NCBI RefSeq assembly: GCF_040655735.1 | Contig: NZ_JBFAKK010000003.1 | Location: 124,001 to 188,000, forward strand | Direction: 5' to 3' | Source of the DNA: Phytomonospora sp040655735 | Lineage (GTDB): Bacteria > Actinomycetota > Actinomycetes > Mycobacteriales > Micromonosporaceae | DNA: 64,000 nt | Shown: piece after piece, positions 16,878-24,378 of the stretch | Layout: each line of letters starts with the position of its first letter | How positions within the stretch are numbered: position 1 is the stretch's first letter | Translations under genes and position numbers: made by a program | The notes under the pieces: model-generated | What the model saw: only the letters and a program-made list of their open reading frames with translations | What the model was told of the DNA's origin: nothing | Databases searched by the model: none

Positions 16878-17828
16878 TCAGGCCGCTTCGAGTCCCCCGT
16901 CGCGAGCCAGGTCCCGCAGACGCGCGAGCGCCTGGATCTCCAGCTGGCGGATGCGTTCGCGAGAAAGCGAGAACCGGTTGGCGACCTCCGTGAGCGAGTG
17001 CTCACGGCCGTCCTCCAGCCCGTAGCGGGCCTTCACGATCCCGGCCGAGCGGTCGTCGAGGTGGTTGAGCATCAGGTCGATGCGCTCACGCTCGAGACCG
17101 GCGATCACCACGTCCTCCGGCGAAGGCTCGTCGGAGTCGGCGACCAGGTCGCCGAGGTTGGTGTCGCCGTCGTCGCCGATCGGGGTGTCCAGCGAAACGG
17201 TGTCCTGGGACCAGCGGATCAACTCGTTGACGCGTTCGACCGTCACACCCAGTGCGTGGGCGATCTGGTCGGGCTCCGGGTCCGCCCCGAGCTCGCGGGT
17301 GAGCTGCCTGGCCATGTTGCGCATGCGGTTGACGTCTTCGACCAAGTGCACCGGGAGGCGGACGGTGCGCTCCTGCTGGGCGATGGCCCGCGAGATCGCC
17401 TGCCGGATCCACCAGGTCGCATAGGTCGAGAACTTGAACCCGCGCTGGTAGTCGAACTTCTCCACCGCGCGCACCAGACCGGTGTTGCCCTCCTGGATCA
17501 GGTCCAGCATGGGCATACCGCTGCGCACGTACCGGCGGGCGATCGAGACCACCAGGCGAAGGTTCGCCTTGATGAACTGCTCCTTGGCTTTTTGGCCATC
17601 GAGAACAATGCGGTTAAGCTCGCTGGCGGTAGCCCCATCGGGAATCTGATCGTCAGCAAGGAGTCGTTGCGCGTACAAGCCCGCCTCGACCGCCCTGGCG
17701 AGGTCGACCTCTCCGGCCGCGTCGAGCAGCGGGGTCTTCGAGATCTCGTGCAGGTACACGCCGACCAGGTCGCGCTCTTCTGCGACCTCGCCAGTACGGA
17801 TACTCTTCGTCGCCGTGTCCACGCTCAA
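16878..17828 (-). CDS. sigB: Group 2 (SigB/HrdB-like) sigma-70 factor
   Basis: A 316-aa primary-like sigma factor lacking the long region 1.1. Region 1.2 is seen as DLVGVYLHEISKTPLL. Region 2 has FIKANLRLVVSIARRY, LDLIQEGNTGLVRAVEKFDY and FSTYATWWIRQAISRA; region 3 follows; region 4.2 ends LSRERIRQLEIQALARLRDLA. It is very close to the principal-sigma consensus but short, typical of actinobacterial group 2 sigma factors (SigB/HrdD type). The start is TTG 17828 or GTG 17822; GGAGG lies 4 or 10 nt upstream respectively. It is probably monocistronic. The symbol is by resemblance only. Confidence 0.92.
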   Translation of the reverse strand: MSVDTATKSIRTGEVAEERDLVGVYLHEISKTPLLDAAGEVDLARAVEAGLYAQRLLADDQIPDGATASELNRIVLDGQKAKEQFIKANLRLVVSIARRYVRSGMPMLDLIQEGNTGLVRAVEKFDYQRGFKFSTYATWWIRQAISRAIAQQERTVRLPVHLVEDVNRMRNMARQLTRELGADPEPDQIAHALGVTVERVNELIRWSQDTVSLDTPIGDDGDTNLGDLVADSDEPSPEDVVIAGLERERIDLMLNHLDDRSAGIVKARYGLEDGREHSLTEVANRFSLSRERIRQLEIQALARLRDLARDGGLEAA

Positions 17829-18139
17829 GGGTCCTCCAACCTCGTTCGTCCCCCATCACACCGGTGGTGCCATCATCACAACAGATGGGCCGGGGTGTTG
17901 ATTCCGTCCTCAGGGCGACTGCTGCATGTCCTGCATCACTCGTTACCTGATATTGACGTTCATGAGACGCACCGCGGGCCCGTTCGTGACGACGATGCGG
18001 CGCACGTCACTTGGATACCCGTCGTTGATCTCATCTACTTACGACTACACGCGTTATCTCGGGAAAAGGTTGAGTGTCCACCCGATCGAGGTGACGCTCA
18101 CTGCCTATGACCTCCGCCACTGCCACTCCGCGAACCCCC
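17829..18139. other. Intergenic region between sigB-like and RpiR genes
   Basis: About 310 nt, with a patch of visibly lower GC at ~17925-18125. It must hold the minus-strand promoter of the sigma gene. An 80-codon plus-strand frame (17926-18168) lacks high GC3 and a ribosome site and overlaps the RpiR end, so it is not called. No hairpin of note was found. Confidence 0.5.
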
Positions 18140-19018
18140 TCATCTCGACGAACGCCGCCGGTCCTTGACGGCCCCCGCGGTCGCCGCCAAGGCGTCCGCG
18201 GTGCGTTGCCGGCCGCGCGCGGCCAGTCCCACGAAGAGGCAGTCGACGACCGTCAACTGGGCGATGCGGCTGGCGGTCGCACCGGATCGGAATGTGGTCT
18301 CCCCCGCAGCGGTGGTCAGGACGTGATCGACGACACCTGAAACCGTCGAGCGCGGGAAGTTCGTGAGGGCGACCGTCGTGACGCCCCGGTCGGCGGCCAG
18401 CTTGAGCACGTCGACGATGTCGTGGGTCTCGCCGGTGTGGGTGATCCCGAAGGCGACGTCGCCCGGTTTGAGCAGTGCCGCGCCCGTCAGGGCTGCGTGC
18501 ACGTCGGTCCAGCAGTTCGCGGTGCGGCCGATGCGGTGCAGCTTCTGGTGGAAGTCGGCGGCGACGAAACCGGAGGCGCCGACGCCGAACACGTCCACGC
18601 GGCCGGCGTTGGCCAGCGCGTCGACGACCTTCGTGCACACGGCCGGGTCGAGCTGCTCGACGGTGTCGGAGACGGCCCGCGTGTCGTGGAAGCCGATCGT
18701 GGCGATGATCCGGGGCATGTCCGCGCCGGCGGGGATGTCGCCACCGACGACCTTCGGGTCCGGCGTCGAAGGCCTGCGCGCGACCGCCTCGGCAGCCCGC
18801 AGACGCAGCTGGCGGTGGCCGGAGAGGCCGATCGAGCGGCAGAAGCGGATGACAGTCGCCTCGGACGTGTGCGCGGCGGCGGCGAGGTCGGTGATCGTGT
18901 AGGTCGCCAGCGCGGCCGGATCGCCGAGGATCGTGGTGGCGACCCGCTGCTCGGCTTTGGGCAGTGAGGGGAGCACGCCGCGGATCTGCGCTATGAGATC
19001 CACGGTGGGAGCGCTCAC
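18140..19018 (-). CDS. MurR/RpiR-family regulator (HTH plus SIS domain)
   Basis: A regulator with an N-terminal RpiR helix-turn-helix (TVDLIAQIRGVLPSLPKAEQRVA ... HTSEATVIRFCRSIGLSGHRQLR) and a C-terminal SIS sugar-phosphate-binding domain (RVDVFGVGASGFVAADFHQKL, GITHTGETHDIVDVLKLA). Such proteins control sugar or amino-sugar phosphate metabolism. The start is uncertain: GTG 19018 keeps just the HTH, while GTG 19039 and TTG 19066 extend the frame, and none has a clear ribosome site. The gene is divergent from orn, so the promoters share ~110 nt. No sugar-kinase gene adjoins, so the target is unknown. Confidence 0.87.
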   Translation of the reverse strand: MSAPTVDLIAQIRGVLPSLPKAEQRVATTILGDPAALATYTITDLAAAAHTSEATVIRFCRSIGLSGHRQLRLRAAEAVARRPSTPDPKVVGGDIPAGADMPRIIATIGFHDTRAVSDTVEQLDPAVCTKVVDALANAGRVDVFGVGASGFVAADFHQKLHRIGRTANCWTDVHAALTGAALLKPGDVAFGITHTGETHDIVDVLKLAADRGVTTVALTNFPRSTVSGVVDHVLTTAAGETTFRSGATASRIAQLTVVDCLFVGLAARGRQRTADALAATAGAVKDRRRSSR

Positions 19019-19128
19019 CCTACTGTCTTGTTTCGCCACACGGAGGACGTTACGGCCATTTGACAACCGTGGTCAACTCGGCCGAAGGTGTCGCGCAGGA
19101 GACCGGAACGGGTCGTATTCTCGACGAC

Positions 19129-19728
19129 GTGACGGATCTCTTGGTGTGGATCGACTGTGAAATGACCGGACTCGACCTGGCCGGCGACGCCCTCATCGAG
19201 GTCGCCGCGCTGGTCACCGACCCCGACCTGAACGTGCTCGGGGAGGGTGTCGACATCGTCATCCACGCCGGGGACGAGCAGCTGGACAACATGCTCCCCG
19301 TCGTGCGGGACATGCACGCCAAGTCGGGGCTCACCGAGGAGGTGCGCGCCTCGAAGGTGACCGTGGCCGAGGCCGAGAGGCTCGTCCTGGACTACATCCG
19401 CGAGTGGGTGCCCGACCCGCGCACCGCGCCGCTGTGCGGGAACTCCATCGCCACCGACCGCGGCTTCATCGCCCGCGACATGCCCGCCCTGCACGAGCAC
19501 CTCCACTACCGGATGATCGACGTGTCCTCGGTGAAGGAACTGACGCGTCGCTGGTATCCCCGCGTGTACTTCTCGCAGCCGCAGAAGGGCCTCGCGCACC
19601 GGGCGCTGGCCGACATCCGCGACAGCATCAAGGAACTGGAGTACTACCGCCGCGCGGTCTTCGTCGCGCAGCCGGGACCCGACAGTGAGACCGCCCGCGC
19701 GATCGGTGAGGCCATCGGCACCGAATAG
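19129..19728 (+). CDS. orn: Oligoribonuclease
   Basis: A 199-aa DEDDh 3'-5' exonuclease that degrades 2-5 nt RNA oligonucleotides to mononucleotides and clears pGpG. Exo I is WIDCEMTGLD (Asp9, Glu11), later blocks are CGNSIATDRGFIARDMP, and the HxxxxD is HRALADIRDSIKEL. GTG 19129 gives the standard ~200-aa length; the frame upstream to 19060 is only open sequence. A small membrane-protein pair follows 72 nt downstream. Confidence 0.96.
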   Translation: MTDLLVWIDCEMTGLDLAGDALIEVAALVTDPDLNVLGEGVDIVIHAGDEQLDNMLPVVRDMHAKSGLTEEVRASKVTVAEAERLVLDYIREWVPDPRTAPLCGNSIATDRGFIARDMPALHEHLHYRMIDVSSVKELTRRWYPRVYFSQPQKGLAHRALADIRDSIKELEYYRRAVFVAQPGPDSETARAIGEAIGTE

Positions 19729-19800
19729 CGGTGCGAGATCGGGGGAGAACGCCTGCTCGCGAGAGGTTCGGCGACCGTCCACATGGGGTACTCAGACCGC

Positions 19801-20166
19801 ATGGGTATCGGAGCCGCAATATTTCTCATCGTGCTCGGCGCGATCCTGTCATTCGCCGTGGAGTGGGACATCTCCTGGCTGAACCTGCAGGCCGCCGGGC
19901 TCATTCTCATGGCCGCGGGCGTGTTGTGGCTGGTGCTCTTCTTCCGCATCTGGAACAAGCGCCGCGCGGCCCGCGCACGCCGAACGGTCATCGAAGAACG
20001 ACATGTGCCCCGAACGGTCATCGAAGAGGAGCACGTGCCGCAGACCATCGTCGAGGAACGCCACGTCCAGCGCGGCGACTACGACGACCGACAGCGAACA
20101 CCCTCGGAGACGGTCGTCGAACAGACGGTCGCCCCCAAGCGTCGTCGCATCATCAGACGGAGGTGA
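19801..20166 (+). CDS. DUF6458-like small membrane protein with 10-aa repeats
   Basis: A 121-aa protein with two membrane helices (MGIGAAIFLIVLGAILSFAV and LQAAGLILMAAGVLWLVLFF), matching the short actinobacterial DUF6458 family. The cytoplasmic tail carries three exact-length tandem repeats (RTVIEERHVP, RTVIEEEHVP, QTIVEERHVQ) encoded by 30-nt units at 19981-20070, then a basic end. ATG 19801 starts the conserved helix; an upstream ATG (19783) is possible. Function unknown. Confidence 0.82.
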   Translation: MGIGAAIFLIVLGAILSFAVEWDISWLNLQAAGLILMAAGVLWLVLFFRIWNKRRAARARRTVIEERHVPRTVIEEEHVPQTIVEERHVQRGDYDDRQRTPSETVVEQTVAPKRRRIIRRR

Positions 20167-20172
20167 TCGGAC

Positions 20173-20400
20173 ATGATGGCAGTCGTCGCGGCGATCCTGT
20201 TCGGCCTCGCGCTCATCTTCCGGCTGGCGGACTTCAGCCTTGAGATCTTCACCGCCAGTCTCCTGACCACCGCCGGGCTGCTCTTCGCGGCCCTGCACCT
20301 CGCCGGCGTCGGATCCGCGGTGCGCCGCGGTGGTGGCGGCGGCGGTCGCTCCTGGAGGGGCCGCAGGCCCTGGCGCGGCCGGCGCTACAGCAGGCGCTGA
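20173..20400 (+). CDS. Small membrane protein with Gly/Arg-rich tail
   Basis: A 75-aa hypothetical with two hydrophobic segments (MMAVVAAILFGLALIF and FTASLLTTAGLLFAALHLAG) and a GGGGGG/Arg-rich cationic tail. It starts 6 nt after the DUF6458-like gene, so the two are probably one transcript ending at the hairpin that follows. No family is recognised. Confidence 0.7.
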   Translation: MMAVVAAILFGLALIFRLADFSLEIFTASLLTTAGLLFAALHLAGVGSAVRRGGGGGGRSWRGRRPWRGRRYSRR

Positions 20401-20414
20401 GCCTTCGACCTTTG

Positions 20415-20449
20415 ACGGGCCCCGTCCGCCCCAATGGGACGGGGCCCGT
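20415..20449 (+). terminator. 12-bp hairpin terminator
   Basis: ACGGGCCCCGTC (20415-20426) pairs perfectly with 20438-20449, 15 nt after the stop of the small membrane-protein gene. The following ~260 nt to 20713 hold no gene I can support. Confidence 0.8.
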
Positions 20450-20713
20450 ACCCGTGCGACCGGGCCTGGGGAGCAGAACGCCGGCCTGTCGGAGGGCTGA
20501 GACGGACCTTGACCGAGAGCCACCCGCGCGGGTCGAGGAAACTGTGCGCGGCGCCGCCACGATGCCGCCACGTTTGCGCCACAATCTCGCTACGGGCCGG
20601 GCCGGACCGTCACTCGTCGGGCCCGCGTGGCCACTTCAGGGGAAACCCGGATGGCGTGCGAGCCTTCCATCGGGAAAGATGCGTGCTGTTCACTATTTCC
20701 CCGGGAGTAGAAC

Positions 20714-21904
20714 GTGCTCAAGGAGCAGATCACCAGAGGTCTCGACTGGATCGACTACGCGCGCCGTGGTCCCTCCGATGTGGACCGTCCACGGATGCTG
20801 CGCATCGTCTACCGCTGGTGGCTGGTGGCCTTCGCGCTCAAGATCCTCGGTTCGAGCTGGGACGTGTCGTGGCACTTCAAGTGGCTGCGCGACGACCTCG
20901 CACCGCCGCACATCCTCAACACCATCGGCACGATCATGGTCCTCGTGCTGGTCGTGTGCCACACCTACACCGGCTTCGGCGTCGACAAGATCTCACTGCG
21001 GCTGATGCAGCTGGGCACCGGGGTGTTCCTGGTGTCGATCCCGGTCGACCTCGTCAACCACGCCGTCAACGGCCTCGACATCACCGCCTGGTCGTTCTCC
21101 CACGCCGGGCTGTACATCGGGACCGCGATCATGATCGCCGGCGCGCTGCGGGCCTACTGGCTGTTCGGGCCGCGCGAGTGGATGGCCGAGCGCCGTTTCA
21201 CCATCGCCGCCCTGTGGTTCGCGTTCTTCGAGAACACCCTCTTCCCGAACCAGCACCAGGAGTACGGGGTCCTGTCGATCGCGGCCTACCTGCGCGGTGC
21301 CCCCTACGCCGAGCCGGAGCTGCGCGAGTTCGCCGCACAGCAACTCGGGATGCCGCTGGGGGAGCAGTCCTTCATCGCCTTCGCGCTGCCCATCCCCGAC
21401 TGGGTCTACCTCTCCTGGGCCGTCGGGGTCGGCATGATCGCCCTCGTCATCGCCCGCAAGATGGTCGGACTGCGGTTCACCGCGACCGCCGTCGCCGGTG
21501 CCTACGTCGCCTACCGCTGCGTCGCCTGGGGCCTCCTCACGGCGGCGGACTTCCCCCCGTCGGCCGTCCCCTTCATGCTCCTCGGCGGTGCCATCGGCAT
21601 CGACCTGGTGATGTTGCGCACTCTTCCCTGGTGGGCCGAGGCGATCGGCGGCGGATTCGTCGCGGCGTTCCTCACCGGCCTCACGCTGTACGTGCAGGGT
21701 GAGCTGCTGGACGCGCCCCCCGTCGACTTCACCACCTGGTACGGCGGTGCCTCCGTCTGGTACGGCGCCCTCGGCCTGGCGGGCATGTGGCTCGTGGCGA
21801 ACGCGCTGGTCAGGTCCGGTGCGTGGGCCCGCCACATGCAGCCGAGCACCTTCCGGCCGCCCCGATTCCCGCTTTTGAAAAACCCGGTGGCGGCGGGGCC
21901 CTGA
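20714..21904 (+). CDS. Polytopic membrane protein with duplicated D-x3-H motifs
   Basis: A 396-aa integral membrane protein with roughly 9-10 helices; no family is recognised with confidence. The N-terminal half holds an internal repeat. WDVSWH..(D)..PPHILNTIGT (Asp50, His54, Asp60, His66, Gly72-Thr73) aligns with VDLVNH..(D)..FSHAGLYIGT (Asp112, His116, Asp122, His130, Gly136-Thr137). Such paired Asp/His sets at helix ends could bind a metal. The ATG at 20714 follows GGGAGTAG. The gene is flanked by tRNA-His downstream and stands alone. The role is unknown, and the metal idea is inference. Confidence 0.78.
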   Translation: MLKEQITRGLDWIDYARRGPSDVDRPRMLRIVYRWWLVAFALKILGSSWDVSWHFKWLRDDLAPPHILNTIGTIMVLVLVVCHTYTGFGVDKISLRLMQLGTGVFLVSIPVDLVNHAVNGLDITAWSFSHAGLYIGTAIMIAGALRAYWLFGPREWMAERRFTIAALWFAFFENTLFPNQHQEYGVLSIAAYLRGAPYAEPELREFAAQQLGMPLGEQSFIAFALPIPDWVYLSWAVGVGMIALVIARKMVGLRFTATAVAGAYVAYRCVAWGLLTAADFPPSAVPFMLLGGAIGIDLVMLRTLPWWAEAIGGGFVAAFLTGLTLYVQGELLDAPPVDFTTWYGGASVWYGALGLAGMWLVANALVRSGAWARHMQPSTFRPPRFPLLKNPVAAGP

Positions 21905-21948
21905 GGTACCGCTATCATTGGGCGTCGCCGCTTCTGCGGTGAACGATG

Positions 21949-22021
21949 GTGGGTGTAGCTCAGCTGGTAGAGCGCCCGGTTGTGGTCCGTGAGGTCGCGG
22001 GTTCGAGCCCCGTCACTCACC
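21949..22021 (+). tRNA. tRNA-His (anticodon GTG)
   Basis: Acceptor GTGGGTG/CACTCAC, D arm GCTCAGCTGGTAGAGC, anticodon loop TTGTGGT (GTG), T arm GCGGG-TTCGAGC-CCCGT. G21948 can pair with C22021, giving the extra G-1:C73 pair expected of tRNA-His. CCA is not encoded. The anticodon stem CCCGG/CCGTG has one C-U mismatch (positions 28:42), which is unusual. Confidence 0.93.
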
Positions 22022-22027
22022 CCGTCG

Positions 22028-22070
22028 AGCCCCGTCCGACCTGTGGGAACACAGGGAGGGCGGGGTTTTT
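22028..22070 (+). terminator. Intrinsic terminator after tRNA-His
   Basis: A hairpin with outer CCCCG/CGGGG and inner CCTGTG/CACAGG stems (loop GGAA) is followed by TTTTT. Confidence 0.8.
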
Positions 22071-22071
22071 C

Positions 22072-22491
22072 CTGCCCGTTGGGCGGGGCGACGGGTCCCG
22101 GCGGTGCCGTCTCGCGACGCCAGGGCACTCGCAGCGCGTGTTCGAGGCTCAGTGCTCGAACGACTCGCGGACGTGGCCCTCGCCGCCGAGCCCGGGGAAG
22201 GCGAGTTCGACGGCGGGCCGGCCGGCCACGAGCCCTTGATTCCGTCGTCGAGACACCCGGGCGTGGGGCTCGCGAGCTCTTCGCCCACTGCCGGCTGTCG
22301 CCACACTGTTGTCATCGCGAGGGTGGCTTCTCTCCCGACGACCCGTCCACCCGGCGTCCCCGGGCGGACCGCATCCGCCGGCCCGCTGCCAAGCGCACCT
22401 CACGCCCTTAGCGCGCCCGCCCTTCCGGCAGAGTGAACCCGCCCCAAGCGCCCCGACACCCCGCCCCTCCTGCCCCCCCCGGAGCACCACC
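22072..22491. other. No intact gene; possible gene remnant
   Basis: About 420 nt. On the minus strand a frame ending at 22149 finishes with AGRPAVELAFPGLGGEGH-like residues, which looks like a genuine C-terminus. Upstream of it the frame degrades into low-complexity coding, so it may be a decayed gene. Plus-strand frames here lack ribosome sites. Confidence 0.35.
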
Positions 22492-22908
22492 GTGAACCGC
22501 ATCAGCCTCACCGTTCCGACCGTCCCCGCCGGCGCCCACGCCGCCAGTGCCGTGCGTAAGGTCATCACCGGCGTCGACCGTGCGCGGGTCGGCGTCCACG
22601 CCGTCCTCGGCTACTTCGTCGGCCCCGGCGACGTCGTCGAGGTCGACGTCGGCGCTTTGCTCCTCGTCGTCGACAGGGAGGCTCTCGTCCCATCCGCAGG
22701 CCGCGCCCGCCACCCGGCGCCGGGCCGACCCGCGCTCGCGGTCCACCTCGCCGACCCGGACGCCACCGACGTGCTCCGGCCGGTGTGGTCCGCGAGCTAC
22801 GCGACCGCCGAGTCCACCTACGGCGCCGCGACCCTCAACGCCCTCGGCCGCCTGCTCGCGGCGCACCCGCCGGCGGGCGGGGGAGTCCGCACCATCACGG
22901 AGGCGTAG
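22492..22908 (+). CDS. Hypothetical protein
   Basis: A 138-aa protein of unknown family. The GTG start at 22492 is preceded by GGAG, and from there on third-position GC is strong, while the upstream open frame (to 22309) looks non-coding. It has SLTVPTVPAGAHAAS at the N-terminus, a central beta-rich part (GYFVGPGDVVEVDVGALLLVV) and an Ala-rich C-terminus. No signal peptide or clear catalytic motif is seen. It sits beside a frameshifted gene, so this locus may be decaying. Confidence 0.55.
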   Translation: MNRISLTVPTVPAGAHAASAVRKVITGVDRARVGVHAVLGYFVGPGDVVEVDVGALLLVVDREALVPSAGRARHPAPGRPALAVHLADPDATDVLRPVWSASYATAESTYGAATLNALGRLLAAHPPAGGGVRTITEA

Positions 22909-22946
22909 CGCCCTGCTCGACGTGCGCCCCAATGCCACCATGGCCC

Positions 22947-23245
22947 ATGAGCGACTGGGAGCGGTTCATCGCCGACGTGCCGTGGTTTCTCCGGCCGGGC
23001 GACCTCGCCGTCCCCGGCGAACCGCGACCTTGGCGGCGGGGTGGACGAACTGCCGGAGCCGTCGGCGTTCCTCACTTCGGCGACGGCCACGCCCGTCTCC
23101 GTCGGCGACGTCTCCTACGAACTGCCGGCGTGGGTGGCTCTGCTTCCCGCCGTGGCACGGCGGGTCCGTCACGGGGGTCCACGCGCCCTTCCGGCACCTC
23201 AGCGAACGGGGGAGCCGGGCGTCCGCCACGCCTGCTGCGACGTGA
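22947..23245 (+). pseudogene. Frameshifted hypothetical gene
   Basis: Protein-like sequence moves between all three plus frames. ATG 22947 gives MSDWERFIADVPWFLRPGDL. The next frame, read around 23041, gives VDELPEPSAFLTSATATPVS and DVSYELPAWVALLPAV. The third frame gives GVHAPFRHLSERGSRAS and stops at 23245. Each segment has high GC3 in its own frame, so at least two frameshifts are likely. Alternatively the first short piece is a small intact gene; sequencing error cannot be excluded. Confidence 0.5.
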
Positions 23246-23553
23246 CATGTCGCGGGTGCGGCGTGCGCGCGCCGCACCCGCGAAGGTCCGGCCGGACCGC
23301 TCGTGTGCCCGTGCCTCACGGTCCGGCCTCCCACGTGGGGACCCTGGTGCCCACCAGGGGGTAGATCGACGCTACGTCTCGCGGCGAACAGTGACGATGG
23401 CCGAACGGTTCGTCACCGGCACTGTCCGTCGTGGACGGTCGTCTGGGCGGCGCGTACCGTCCGCCCGCTCGACTCTTGCGGCCTCCCGGCGAGGTGCGAC
23501 GAAGCGGCCCGGATCATCGCGATCCGGACCGCCTCGCCCGGCCGTCCGCCCAC
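23246..23553. other. Intergenic region with two hairpins
   Basis: About 310 nt without a supportable gene. GGCCGGACCG (23290-23299) pairs with 23319-23328, and CCCTGGTG pairs with CACCAGGG at 23342-23359. They may terminate transcription from either side. Confidence 0.5.
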
Positions 23554-24321
23554 TCACCCGATCTGGGTGAACCGCTCCAGCGCCAGCACCATCGCATCGG
23601 GCCCGATCGCTATCGCCCGCGCGTAGGGATACTCCAGTTCCCACACCGAGAACAGCAGCAGGGCGATCATGCTCGCCGCCGCCGTGATGACCGCCAGGTG
23701 CGCCGCCCGCCCGGGGATGCCGAACAGGAACAGCACGCCCATCACCAGCACCGCGCCGGCGATCAGGACCAGCCACATCACGCCCGACAGTCCGTCCTGG
23801 GAGGTGGCCAGCCGCTCGGCGCGGGCGTTGTACAGCACGCGGATCTGGTCGCGGCCGTCCTCCTTCACGGCGTTCTCGATGTCGCCCGTGGGCGACCAGC
23901 TCGACCACTGGGCGCGGATGGTGTCGGCGATCGTCCAGCCGTCCGGACTCACCTCGACATGGTCGGTCATCTGCTGCCACTCGACGTTGACCACCTGATC
24001 GGCGTACCGCACGCAGAGGTCCTGCACCGCGACGCGCTGGGCGTCGGGCAGATTCTGGGCGTCCCAGTAGATCTCGACGACCGCGGCCGACTCGGCATAG
24101 CTGGTCCGCTGAGCCTCCGACATCTGCTCCCACACCGCGATGAGCACGAAGGCGAGCACGATCGCGTACAGGACGCTCACGATCTCGAAGACCGAGCCGG
24201 CCACCTCGTTGTAGGGCTCGCGCGTCTCCGGAGGTGAAAAGCGTTGCTGGACAAGGGCGAGGGCTCCCGCCAGGATGGCGGCGCCGACGACCACGACCGC
24301 CCCGAGAAGCCACACGTTCAT
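23554..24321 (-). CDS. DUF4239 membrane protein
   Basis: A 255-aa protein of the DUF4239 (bestrophin-like) family. Two helices lie near the N-terminus (VWLLGAVVVVGAAILAGALALV and VSVLYAIVLAFVLIAVWEQM), then a conserved cytoplasmic segment (AAVVEIYWDAQNLPD, YADQVVNVEW), then two C-terminal helices. Its function is not established; ion-channel likeness is only structural. ATG 24321 is the natural start. It diverges from the surface-protein gene at 24379 across a 57-nt promoter gap. Confidence 0.85.
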   Translation of the reverse strand: MNVWLLGAVVVVGAAILAGALALVQQRFSPPETREPYNEVAGSVFEIVSVLYAIVLAFVLIAVWEQMSEAQRTSYAESAAVVEIYWDAQNLPDAQRVAVQDLCVRYADQVVNVEWQQMTDHVEVSPDGWTIADTIRAQWSSWSPTGDIENAVKEDGRDQIRVLYNARAERLATSQDGLSGVMWLVLIAGAVLVMGVLFLFGIPGRAAHLAVITAAASMIALLLFSVWELEYPYARAIAIGPDAMVLALERFTQIG

Positions 24322-24378
24322 CGCTGTACCCCTTATATGTCCGGGCTTTGGGTTATCTTGCACTAACTTGGAGTCATC

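Noticed and set aside
17926..18168. 80-codon plus-strand gene
   Set aside because: Codon use unlike its neighbours, no ribosome site, and it overlaps the RpiR gene end.
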